Below, one piece after another: positions 1 through 8,100 of a stretch of DNA of 14,649 nt (positions are counted from its first letter, which is position 1; the number at the start of each line of letters is the position of its first letter). The notes beneath the pieces are model-generated. The model was not told the origin of the DNA and searched no databases. It saw only the letters and a program-made list of their open reading frames with translations. The DNA is from JAPLKX01 sp035530195. GTDB lineage: Bacteria > Hydrogenedentota > Hydrogenedentia > Hydrogenedentales > SLHB01. The DNA lies in assembly GCA_035530195.1 (NCBI GenBank), contig DATKVG010000127.1, positions 1 to 14,649 of the forward strand. The letters are read 5' to 3'. Both the position numbers and the translations under genes were made by a program.

Positions 1-2
1 TA

Positions 3-185
3 AGCCAACCGACAATGGTGAACGTAACGGCCACGCCGGGCAATTCTCAGAAGACGGCTGCCGTAAAGGTCATTCCGCACAAAGGCAAAGGAAGCTACCC
101 CGGCAGACGTAACGGCCACGCCGAAAGATTCTCAGAACTCGATTGCCGGGAAGGTCATTTCGTGCAAAGGCTGCGGGCGAGGTAA
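3..185 (+). CDS. Probable C-terminal end of an incoming gene (5' end outside window)
   Basis: The frame that enters the window at base 3 stays open for 60 codons and stops with TAA at 183-185. Its first part (NVTATPGNSQ...KVIPHKGKG) has the alternating polar/hydrophobic look of the last strands of an Ig-like or other beta-sandwich domain, but no family can be named. A G+C-rich hairpin begins 8 bases after the stop, as expected at a gene end. The second half of the frame lies over a duplicated 65-bp block read in a shifted frame, so the last ~25 residues may be recent out-of-frame sequence rather than an ancestral tail. It could instead be non-coding repeat DNA. Confidence is low because the bulk of the gene is not visible. 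Confidence 0.3.
   Translation, partial: SQPTMVNVTATPGNSQKTAAVKVIPHKGKGSYPGRRNGHAERFSELDCREGHFVQRLRAR
22..171. repeat. 65-bp imperfect direct duplication
   Basis: Bases 22-86 and 107-171 are the same length and align without gaps. They share ACGTAACGGCCACGCCG at the left, ATTCTCAGAA in the middle and AAAGGC at the right, with scattered substitutions between. The repeat period is 85 bp, which is not a multiple of three, so the second copy is read in a different frame from the first in the open frame ending at 185. The copies have diverged clearly, so this is not a recent assembly artefact. Confidence 0.7.
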
Positions 186-192
186 GCATAAG

Positions 193-232
193 CGGGGCGA
201 TCATGCCTCTGAGGTGGTCGCCCCGGTTTCTA
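193..232 (+). terminator. Candidate terminator hairpin of the incoming gene
   Basis: CGGGGCGA (193-200) pairs perfectly with TCGCCCCG (218-225) across a 17-base loop that itself holds the small palindrome CCTCTGAGG. It starts 8 bases after the TAA at 183-185. Only a short T run (GTTTCT) follows, so termination would be weak or factor-assisted. Confidence 0.4.
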
Positions 233-399
233 GCTCTTGGCTGTCGTTCGGCAATGGTTTCGGCCTCGGAATAACGCCCGGCCTCAATTGTTGCAGGCGC
301 AGATCCGGATTCTACGCTCGCACACCGACGTCGGCCGCATTATGCCAACTCCGCAAGAAAAACAGAACTTGAGAATTGCTTCCCAATGATCGCTCAGGA
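226..399. other. Intergenic stretch without recognisable content
   Basis: This lies between the hairpin after the incoming gene and the 3' end of the minus-strand sigma fusion gene. No coding region with a plausible start and ribosome binding site, no RNA gene and no clear terminator for the minus-strand gene was seen. Confidence 0.5.
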
Positions 400-3132
400 T
401 CACTGCAACGCGTCCTTTTCGTCCAAATCGAGTTCTAACGGCATGGAGACCGATTGTTCCAAGCGTAGGCTTCCTTCCCAATGATTGTCCTTGTGGTACA
501 CCGACCATTTTGCTTCCCCCGCCGGGAGGCCGCCCGCATGAAACAAGCCATATTCATCCGTTTCCAATAGATAGTACTGTATAGCGCCATCCGGTTGCAT
601 CACTTCGATTCCGATTGCGATTGGCTCGAATGCTTCCGCGCCGAATAACCGGATACTACCTGTCAATTCGGCATTCCCACCCAGGAAATCGAGGTCTGTT
701 TCTTGGCGTTGGCCGCGCTCGAGTATCACATTGCGCATCATACCGACGCTTATGTACGGCTGACCGGTGGGTGGCTCGTAGGGGCCGAAGCCAGGGCATA
801 TTGTCGACGAGACGTTTATGGTGCACGGCATCGAAGGCAGGCCCTCTACCGTGTAGAACCCCGTGTCATCACTCATGCCGTCATAAATTCCGATCACGCT
901 AGAGTATTGATCGTCCGAGCTCCGGACATAAACGCGAACGCGCGGCAGCAGCTCTCCATCAAGGGATAGATATCCCGTGATTGAAGCCCCGCTTTCACTA
1001 AGGGTCAGCGTAATACCCTCCACGTCTTCATTTCCAGACGGGATGGCCACCTCATCGCCTACATATCGGAGAGTATTCTTGCCGGTATATTCCTGTTTGG
1101 CGGCGGAAATGATGGTCTTTTCAGCGGAGGCAATCTCCACTTCAAATTTCCCCGACGCGTTGGTGGCGCCAATGGCGCTTCGTGCGTAACTCGAGATGTT
1201 GGCATTGGGGGCGTAGCCAAGGAAGATGTGCGCATCGGCAATCTCCTTGCCGGCATCGTTGACGACTCTTCCGCGGACTTTGCGTGACGGTTTGAGCGGA
1301 ACAATGACATCGACCGCCTTCGCGTACTCGGTCATGAAGGGCCTGATGTCGACGGCGTCCTGGGCATACCCTTTCGCCGACGCGATAACAAAGCCCGCGT
1401 TAAATGGGGCATCGGCCGTGAACGAAAAACGACCTTGGGGATCGGACACCGTTGTCATTTCGATATCGTTTGAGATGCCGCCGGATCGGCCTTTCCAGCC
1501 CGGACCGTAGCCAACCTCGAATTTGCCCAGCGGGCGACGCGTAAAGGCGTCAATTACCTGGCCTGATATGGCGATCTGTAGTTTCTCCAGCACGATTTCA
1601 AGTTTTTCTTCGCCGGAGCGAACGCGCAGACTTGTCTGGCGGTAGCTTGTTTGGGCTGCAGTCAGGATGTATTCCGCATCTGCCAGGCCCAGGAAACGGA
1701 AGCCTCCGTCCGGTGTAGACTTGGTTTGCAGGCGGTTCAGATTAAGGCGAGCGTCCAGTTGTCCCTGCGTTTCTTCAGCAATCATTGATAGAATCGGTAC
1801 CTGCTCCCTCAGGGCACTCGGCGCGACAGGACTGATGGCAACCCCCGCCGAGGCCACAGGAATGCCTTTTTCGTCTAGAATACGGCCCGCAATACCCAAT
1901 CCGTCATTCAGTCGCAGCACGATTCCTTTCTTGACTTCATCCGCCCTAAGCGTAATGACCGTTTCCTGTCCCGTTGGCGCGATTTGTTGCGGGGGCGATT
2001 TCGCGCCGGTTGTGAACAGCCAATAGCTTCCCGGCGCAAGATCATTCAACAAGAACCCGCCCGAAGAATCCGTGACGCTACTGGCCGGGTTATATCCATT
2101 TCCGCCTTCGAGCCGGATCCCCTTCACGATGTAGGTCGCCAGGGGCTTTCCCTGCGCACCCAGGAGCACGCCTTCGACACGCGCTTTGCCGGGCGCAAGA
2201 GGAAGCGGTTCGACTGTAGCCACGGGCATGGGCGGAGGTTCATTGATCGGCAAAGAGTACACGCTTCGTTCCGCCGTGGGCGTTGCGGGATGTTGAGGCC
2301 GCCGGTCTTTCACCTGCATAACCGGGGGCGAAACCTCCGCCGACTCCTTTTGCCAAGTGTACCGGCCATACCCCAGTGCGATGAGCGCCAACGCCGCCGC
2401 CGTCCCTAAGACCACCTTTTTCATGGCAAGAAATCCTGTGGCAAGCCACGCAGCCTGCGCAGTTGTTCCGCTGCCGATCCATCCGGCCAACACGATCTTA
2501 TTCAGTGATGCCGCCACCGACACCGGGGCGGCTTCGCTCTCGAGGGCGCCGAGCGCGGCCGCCAACGAAGGCGCCGCAACTGCGACCCCTTTTCGTCGGA
2601 GTTGTCGGCGAATCTCTTCGATTCCACTTTTCAAGCGTTTCATTACGGTGTTCGGCGAGACCCCGAGTTTTTCAGCCGCAGCCTGGTGCGTATGCCCCTC
2701 GAAATAATGCAGTACGATGGCTGAGCGCAAATCGGCTGGAAGGCCGGCAATTGCCTCGTCGACCTGGGCGCGGATGTCCTCCCAGGAGGAATCGAGGGCA
2801 TGTCGAGGCTGCTCCGCATAGCGTCGTTCTCGTGCCTTGCGGGCTCCGTCGCTTCGAATGCGGTCGATCGCGCGGTTTGCGGCACTTCGATAGAGCCAGC
2901 CCGCAAGGTTTTCCCGTATGCTGGTGTTCGCGATGGCCAACTTCTCAAAACATTCCAGCGTAATGTCTTCCGCATCCTCCCGGTTGGCGAGCATGCGGTG
3001 CGCCGTCGAGTACACCATGTCCAGGTGCCGTTCGATAAGCTCTCGGAATGCCTCGCTGTCCCGGGTCTTGGCCCACTGGCGATATAAGAGCGCATCTGGA
3101 GTCACGGAAACCCTTTTCCGACGGGGCGTCAT
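400..3132 (-). CDS. ECF-type sigma factor fused to a membrane helix and ~6 beta-sandwich domains
   Basis: The 910-residue protein opens with a complete ECF-like sigma factor. Region 2 is at about 24-95 (EAFRELIERHLDMVYSTAHRM, then REDAEDITLECF and the WLYRSAANRAIDRIR segment). Region 4 is at about 122-178, with the helix-turn-helix HQAAAEKLGVSPNTVMKRL. An Ala-rich linker leads to one hydrophobic helix at about 238-256 (KKVVLGTAAALALIALGYG). A Pro-rich stretch (about 268-315) follows, then about six carboxypeptidase-regulatory-like units near 317-375, 411-495, 518-590, 617-683, 715-776 and 821-882. Each has the G-x-(V/I/L)-x-(D/G)-x2-G-x-P...(D)-x2-G-x-(F/Y)-x2-x-G/A-L pattern. ECF factors are normally under 200 residues, so the extra ~700 are exceptional. 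Inferred topology is sigma in the cytoplasm and beta domains in the periplasm. Sigma-like proteins with C-terminal membrane/extracytoplasmic extensions are known in Planctomycetes. Start ATG 3130-3132 is preceded by a weak GGGGA. Confidence 0.88.
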   Translation of the reverse strand: MTPRRKRVSVTPDALLYRQWAKTRDSEAFRELIERHLDMVYSTAHRMLANREDAEDITLECFEKLAIANTSIRENLAGWLYRSAANRAIDRIRSDGARKARERRYAEQPRHALDSSWEDIRAQVDEAIAGLPADLRSAIVLHYFEGHTHQAAAEKLGVSPNTVMKRLKSGIEEIRRQLRRKGVAVAAPSLAAALGALESEAAPVSVAASLNKIVLAGWIGSGTTAQAAWLATGFLAMKKVVLGTAAALALIALGYGRYTWQKESAEVSPPVMQVKDRRPQHPATPTAERSVYSLPINEPPPMPVATVEPLPLAPGKARVEGVLLGAQGKPLATYIVKGIRLEGGNGYNPASSVTDSSGGFLLNDLAPGSYWLFTTGAKSPPQQIAPTGQETVITLRADEVKKGIVLRLNDGLGIAGRILDEKGIPVASAGVAISPVAPSALREQVPILSMIAEETQGQLDARLNLNRLQTKSTPDGGFRFLGLADAEYILTAAQTSYRQTSLRVRSGEEKLEIVLEKLQIAISGQVIDAFTRRPLGKFEVGYGPGWKGRSGGISNDIEMTTVSDPQGRFSFTADAPFNAGFVIASAKGYAQDAVDIRPFMTEYAKAVDVIVPLKPSRKVRGRVVNDAGKEIADAHIFLGYAPNANISSYARSAIGATNASGKFEVEIASAEKTIISAAKQEYTGKNTLRYVGDEVAIPSGNEDVEGITLTLSESGASITGYLSLDGELLPRVRVYVRSSDDQYSSVIGIYDGMSDDTGFYTVEGLPSMPCTINVSSTICPGFGPYEPPTGQPYISVGMMRNVILERGQRQETDLDFLGGNAELTGSIRLFGAEAFEPIAIGIEVMQPDGAIQYYLLETDEYGLFHAGGLPAGEAKWSVYHKDNHWEGSLRLEQSVSMPLELDLDEKDALQ

Positions 3133-3152
3133 CGTTTCCCCGTCTCGTTCTC

Positions 3153-3180
3153 TCTATACAGACGGAGTCGACTCTGAAAA
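3153..3180 (-). promoter_or_regulatory. Weak promoter candidate for the sigma fusion gene
   Basis: On the minus strand, TTTTCA (3175-3180) and TATAGA (3153-3158) stand 16 bases apart. The predicted start site is about 14 bases before the ATG. The match is modest, and an ECF-type self-regulated promoter would not look like this, so this is a tentative call. Confidence 0.22.
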
Positions 3181-3198
3181 CTCACACTCTGCTGGAGG

Positions 3199-3224
3199 AT
3201 ATTCCAGAATATACTGCATTCTGG
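3199..3224. promoter_or_regulatory. Overlapping inverted repeats in the divergent control region
   Basis: CCAGAAT (3204-3210) and ATTCTGG (3218-3224) form a perfect 7-bp inverted repeat with a 7-base spacer. Overlapping it, ATATTC (3199-3204) and GAATAT (3207-3212) form a perfect 6-bp inverted repeat with a 2-base spacer. The site lies between the divergent sigma fusion gene and the efflux operon, upstream of the rightward -35. It is a candidate binding site for a regulator. Its arm sequence differs from the site at 3254-3280, so it need not be bound by the same protein. Confidence 0.4.
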
Positions 3225-3248
3225 CTGCGCGTTTTCCACTTCGAAAGG

Positions 3249-3277
3249 TTGCTCTAATTATATGGATATATTATAAT
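3249..3277 (+). promoter_or_regulatory. Promoter of the MarR-RND efflux operon
   Basis: A consensus -10 TATAAT (3272-3277) lies 17 bases downstream of a partial -35 TTGCTC (3249-3254). The predicted start is near 3284, giving a leader of about 24 bases. The leader carries GAGAGGG (3295-3301) 6 bases before ATG 3308. The element sits in an AT-rich island unlike the surrounding GC-rich sequence. Confidence 0.6.
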
Positions 3278-3280
3278 TAG
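3254..3280. promoter_or_regulatory. Candidate MarR operator over the -10 region
   Basis: CTAATTATA (3254-3262) and TATAATTAG (3272-3280) form a perfect 9-bp inverted repeat with a 9-base spacer. It covers the spacer and the whole -10 of the efflux operon promoter. MarR dimers typically bind such AT-rich palindromes at their own promoters, so bound protein would block RNA polymerase (inference). Confidence 0.6.
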
Positions 3281-3307
3281 TGGCTCTAAAGAACGAGAGG
3301 GTCGTCA

Positions 3308-3808
3308 ATGACGGACGAAACGACGATTGATCAAGCCCGGTTGATCCACCGGTCGCTGATGGTATTCCACAAAAGCATGATGGCCCGGCACTTAACGGGG
3401 GCTGAGCGGGGTTGCGGGTGCGATCTGACGCTGGCCCAGATGAACATGGTGATGCTGGTTCACGAGCACGGCCAGATGACGCTGAAAGACTTGGCGGAGG
3501 CGCTTCGGGTATCTCCGCCGTCGGCGTCGGCAATGGTGGATCGGCTGGTGGAGACGGGCGTGCTGACGCGCGAGCAAAACCGGGCGGACCGGCGTGAGGT
3601 CATAATCCGGACTGCGGCGTCCGCCGCAACGGATATCCAAGCGGCAGAACGCCAGGCGTTGGGTGCGATTGTAGAGGTGTTGGAGAAGCTGGGACCTCAG
3701 TGTGCCAAGGTTTGGTGCGACATTCAGTGCGATGTAATGCGGGTTTTGGAAGAAGAGTTTGCGGCGGAGAGGTCCGTCCATGACGGTTCGGGCGAGGTAA
3801 CGCTATGA
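3308..3808 (+). CDS. MarR-family transcriptional regulator of the efflux operon
   Basis: This 166-residue protein has a standard MarR winged-helix core. LTLAQMNMVMLVHEHGQMTL is followed by the DNA-recognition segment KDLAEALRVSPPSASAMVDRLVETG (about 60-84). The wing carries the family's D-R-R motif (NRADRREVIIR, about 91-101), and helices at both ends would form the dimer interface. MarR proteins are usually repressors released by small phenolic or other ligands or by oxidation. Five cysteines (36, 38, 132, 137, 141) lie near the N- and C-terminal dimerisation helices, so thiol sensing is possible but unproven. It is first in the operon, behind a palindrome-covered promoter, which suggests autorepression. 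Its TGA overlaps the next ATG (ATGA at 3805-3808). Confidence 0.92.
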   Translation: MTDETTIDQARLIHRSLMVFHKSMMARHLTGAERGCGCDLTLAQMNMVMLVHEHGQMTLKDLAEALRVSPPSASAMVDRLVETGVLTREQNRADRREVIIRTAASAATDIQAAERQALGAIVEVLEKLGPQCAKVWCDIQCDVMRVLEEEFAAERSVHDGSGEVTL

Positions 3809-5190
3809 GGCGGAAGGTTTTAGCGGCTATGGCCGCAGTGCTGATTGTGTTGGCCGGAGTGGGCGCCAATATGTTTCTTTCTTCCCTGAAAGAACCCCCG
3901 GCCCAAGCCGAGCCGCGGCAGATTGCATTGCGTGTCGAGGCCATGCAGGTGCAGCCCCAGGAGGTCCCCGTCATAATGGTCAGCCGCGGCGAGACGCGCT
4001 CGCTCAACATCGTGGCAATCTCACCTGAGGTAAGCGGGCGGGTCGTAAAGATCCACCCCGATCTCAAGGTCGGCGGCGTCATTCCGGCGGGTGAGGTGAT
4101 GTTCGAAATCGACGCGCGCGACTACCAATCCCATCTCGAAGAGGCCAACGCCAACGCCGAAATGAACCGGCAAACCATCGAACGCCTTCGACGCCAGTTC
4201 AAAACCGACCAGGACCGCCTCGATACGTTCGAGCGGTCCCGCGAACTGGCCCGGGCCGAACACGAGCGGCTCAAGGAACTGTTCGAAAAGGACGAAGTGG
4301 GCACCCGGTCAGCCGTCGAGCAGGCCGAGCGGGCCTACAACGCCGCCGCCGACCAGGCGGACCAGATGGCCCAGGCTTTGGCCCTTTACCCCGTGCGCAT
4401 CCAGGAGGCGGAAAGCGCGTTGAAGGCGGCGCAAGCACGCCGCGATCTGGCCGAGGTGGCGCTCGAGCGAACCGTCGTTAAAGCGCCGTTCAACGCGCGG
4501 GTGCAGGCGGTGACGCTGGAAAAGAACATGTTTGTCGTGCCTGGAGCCAACCTGCTGACGCTGGCCAACGACAGTATCCTCGAGATCAGCGTGCCCCTGG
4601 ACAGCCGCGAAGCCCGCAAGTGGTTGCAGTTCAAGGATCAGGAGAAAAACCCGGAAGACGCGTGGTTCCGCGATGTCGAGCCGGTTCCCGCCGAGATCCG
4701 ATGGACCGAAGACTCGGAGGGCCACGTTTGGACAGGGATCCTGCACCGAGTAGAGAAGTTCGACGACCAAACCCGCACGGTGACCGTGGCGGTCCGGATT
4801 TCGGGTGAAAATGCGCGCAGCCGGGATGACGATGGGCTTCCGCTGGTTCAAGGGATGTTTTGCGAAGTGCGGATACCCGGCCGGGCCGTGGAAGGCGCCT
4901 ACCGAATCCCTGCTTCGGCCGTTTCGTTTGATGGCGTGGCCTACTTGGCGGTGGATGGACGCCTCAAGGCGGTCCGCCTGACGAGGGAACTCAACATCGG
5001 CGAAGAGGCCATCATCACGGAAGGCCTGAAACCGGGTGATATCGTCGTGACGACACGGTTGGTAAACCCGCTCGAGAATACGCCGCTCGAAATCGTGAAG
5101 CCGGCCGGCAGCCAGTCGGCGCCGGGCGCCGAGTCGCCAGCCGCTGTGGGGCCCCTGGGCCCCGCTAATCGGGGCAGTGCCGTGCAATGA
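3805..5190 (+). CDS. RND efflux periplasmic adaptor (membrane fusion protein, HlyD/AcrA type)
   Basis: The 461-residue protein would bridge the inner-membrane RND permease and the outer-membrane channel. An N-terminal membrane anchor/signal helix (about 5-25) is followed by a first half-lipoyl segment with the usual pattern (ISPEVSGRVVKIHPDLKVGGVIPAGEVMFEID, about 72-103). A long heptad-like alpha-hairpin follows (about 108-221), then the second half-lipoyl segment (VVKAPFNARVQAVTLEKNMFVVPGANLLTLA, about 224-254). A beta-barrel (about 258-357) and a membrane-proximal domain (about 364-436) complete the family order. The C-terminal ~25 residues are low-complexity Pro/Ala/Gly. No lipobox cysteine is seen, so anchoring is probably by the N-terminal helix. 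ATGA overlaps at both ends indicate translational coupling with the MarR and permease genes. Confidence 0.93.
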   Translation: MRRKVLAAMAAVLIVLAGVGANMFLSSLKEPPAQAEPRQIALRVEAMQVQPQEVPVIMVSRGETRSLNIVAISPEVSGRVVKIHPDLKVGGVIPAGEVMFEIDARDYQSHLEEANANAEMNRQTIERLRRQFKTDQDRLDTFERSRELARAEHERLKELFEKDEVGTRSAVEQAERAYNAAADQADQMAQALALYPVRIQEAESALKAAQARRDLAEVALERTVVKAPFNARVQAVTLEKNMFVVPGANLLTLANDSILEISVPLDSREARKWLQFKDQEKNPEDAWFRDVEPVPAEIRWTEDSEGHVWTGILHRVEKFDDQTRTVTVAVRISGENARSRDDDGLPLVQGMFCEVRIPGRAVEGAYRIPASAVSFDGVAYLAVDGRLKAVRLTRELNIGEEAIITEGLKPGDIVVTTRLVNPLENTPLEIVKPAGSQSAPGAESPAAVGPLGPANRGSAVQ

Positions 5191-8100
5191 ACAAGCTGAT
5201 GGGCGCGTTCATACGCAACAACGTATTCGCCACGGCACTCACGATAGTGCTCATCGTAGGCGGCGCCGTCGCCCTCAAAATGATGGTGCGCGAGTTTTTC
5301 CCCGAGATCTCGATAGACCACATCCTGGTGGATGTCCCGTATCCGGGCGCCGATCCCGAGGAGGTCGAGGAAGGGATCAGCCGGAAAATCGAGGAATCGC
5401 TCGATACGGTCGAAGGCATCAAGCGCTACACCACCGTCTCGGCGGAGAATTTCTCCCATGCCTTCATCGAGGTGGCCGAAAACTACGATTCTTCCTCGGT
5501 CTATGACAAGGTTCGCAACGCGGTCGACTCGATTTCCACGTTTCCCGTAGACGCCGAAAAACCAATTATCTCCGAGCTTGTCTTCCGTCACGAGGTCGTG
5601 GTTGTGGCTCTGTCCGGGGAGTTTCCCGAACGCACCCTCAAGGAATGGGCCGAGGAGATTAAAGACGAACTGCAGCGGCTGCCCTATGTGTCGCAGGTGG
5701 CCGTGCTCGGGACGCGCGATTACGAGGTTGGCATCGAAGTAAGCGAGGCCCGCCTGCGCGAATACGGCCTCACGTTCAGCCAGGTCGCGTCGGCCGTCCG
5801 CCGGGGCAGCCTCAACCTCGCCGGAGGCGTATTGCGCACCACCGGCGAGGAAATCCGCCTGCGCACCGTGGGCCGAAAGTACACCGCCGAAGACTTCGCC
5901 AAAATCGTCCTGCTCGCCCGGCCCAGTGGGGAAATCATCACGCTCGACCGGATCGCCGATATCCGCGACGAGTTCACCGAAGACCCCGTATACGGCGAGT
6001 TCAACGGCCAGCGGGCCGTGATGGTGGGCGTCTTTAAAACAAAAGAAGAAGACGCGATCGCCATCGCGGAAGAGGTCCGGCAGTACGCCGCGGAGAAGCA
6101 ACTCGAGTTGCCGGAGGGCGCCGGCATCTCCCTGTGGGCCGACAATGCCTACCTGATCCAGGACCGCCTCAACATGCTGCGCCGCAACGGCATCCAGGGG
6201 CTCATCATCGTCATCATCCTGCTGTTCCTGCTGCTCGATGCGCGCCTGAGTTTCTGGGTGTCCATGGGCATCCCAATCTCATTTGGCGGTGCGCTCGCCG
6301 TCATGTATATGCACGGCGACACCCTCAACATGATCTCGCTGTTCGGCCTGATCATGGTGCTCGGCATGCTGGTAGACGACGCGATCGTGGTCGGCGAGGC
6401 TATCCACTACCACCGCATGAACGGATTGAAACCATTCGACGCCGCCCTCAAAGGCGTAACGGAAGTCGCCCTGCCGGTGCTCGGGGCCGTCACGACCACC
6501 ATTATCGCGTTCATGCCGCTGATGTTTGTCGGCGGCATCATGGGCAAATTCATCCGGATCGTGCCGATTGCCGTTATCGCCTGCCTGGCCATCTCCCTGT
6601 TCGAATCACTGTTCCTGCTGCCCGCCCACCTCAACAGGTTGCCCGAACTCGTCCGGCATCCCGCCAACCACAGGCCCCATCCCCTGCTTCGGTTCCGCTG
6701 GGCATTCAGCAATGCCATGGACTGGTTTATCGTGCGGGTTTACGCGCCGTTCCTCGACAGGACGCTCCGCCATCGGTATATCGCACTGGCCGCGGCCGCC
6801 GCGGTCACGCTGATAACCCTTGGCCTATTCACCGGCGGGTTCATCAAGTTCGAAACGTTTTCGGAAGTTGATGGCAACGATCTGTCCGCTTCGGTCGAAT
6901 TCCCCGCGGGCACGCCGATTTCCGTTACCGAAAACGCGGTCGCCAGGTTGCGCGACGCGCTCGAGCGGGTTGCGGAAAAAACCAAAACGTCCAGCGGCAA
7001 ACCCCTGCTCGCAAACGTCTATGCGGTTTCTGGCCAATCCGGCGACGGGTTCGAGCAAAAGACCGGCAGCAACCGAGGCCAGGTCCGCACCGAATTGCTG
7101 CGGACAGAAGAGCGCGGCATCCATAGCGAAGAAATCAAAATCATGTGGGAACGCGAGGTCAGCGCCATTCCCGGCGCGCTCAGCCTGACGTTCGCGGGCA
7201 TTTCGGCGGGGCCGCCCGGTGCGCCCATCGAAGTCTGGCTGCAAGGGGAAGATATGAGCGTGCTCCTGGCCGGATCCGCCGAGATCAAAGAAAAACTCAA
7301 GACGTACGATGGCGTGTACCAGATACAGGACGACTACCGACCCGGGAAGACCGAGGTCCGGCTTAACCTGAAACCCGAAGCACGAACGCTCGGGTTGATG
7401 CTCGAAGACCTCGCCCGCCAGGTATTCGCCGGCTACTACGGCGAAGAGGCCGTACGCATCCAGCGCGGCCGCGACGACGTACGCGTACGCGTACGTTACA
7501 CCGAAGGCGAGCGCCGACAGTTGGCGGAGTTCGAGCGAATCCGCATCCGGACGCCCCTGGGCATGGAAGTGCCGTTGCTGTCGGTGGCCGATGTCGAGTA
7601 CGGCGAGGGATACTCGAGCATTACGCGCATCAACGGGCTCCGGCGCGTCGCCGTAACCGCCGAAATCGATACCACCAAGGCCAACGCCGAAGAGGTCTTG
7701 GCGGATCTCGACAGCGGCTTCTTGCCCGACCTGCAGAAGCGGCTCGGGTTTATCTACTCGTTCGAAGGCGCACAGACGGAGAGCCGCGAGGCCCTGGACT
7801 CGCTGAAAATAGGTTTTCCGATGGCGCTCTTTGTGATTTTCGTCATTATTGCCACGATTTTCCGCTCCTATCTTCAGCCGGTTGTCATCATGTTTTCGGT
7901 GCCGTTCGGCCTGATGGGCGCGGTTTATGGCCATCTCATGTTTGGGCTGACAGTCACGCTGATGAGCCTGTTCGGGATGGTGGCCCTGGCGGGGGTAGTC
8001 GTGAACGATGCCATCGTTCTGGTCGATCATTTGAACACGACGCTTCGCTCGAAGGTGCCGTTTTACGACGCCCTGCGTAAGTCAGGGATGCGGCGGTTCC

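Noticed and set aside
284..508. Small minus-strand open frame overlapping the 3' end of the sigma fusion gene
   Set aside because: It overlaps the certain gene in another frame, has no ribosome binding site and its sequence shows no recognisable features.
7470..7500. GTACGC triple micro-repeat in the permease gene
   Set aside because: It encodes the in-frame alternating V-R-V-R-Y strand usual for this part of RND permeases; no evidence of slippage or frame disruption.
4309..8030. Long minus-strand open frames (about 290-400 codons) opposite the adaptor and permease genes
   Set aside because: They mirror the codon structure of strongly supported plus-strand genes in GC-rich DNA, have no ribosome binding sites and resemble no family.
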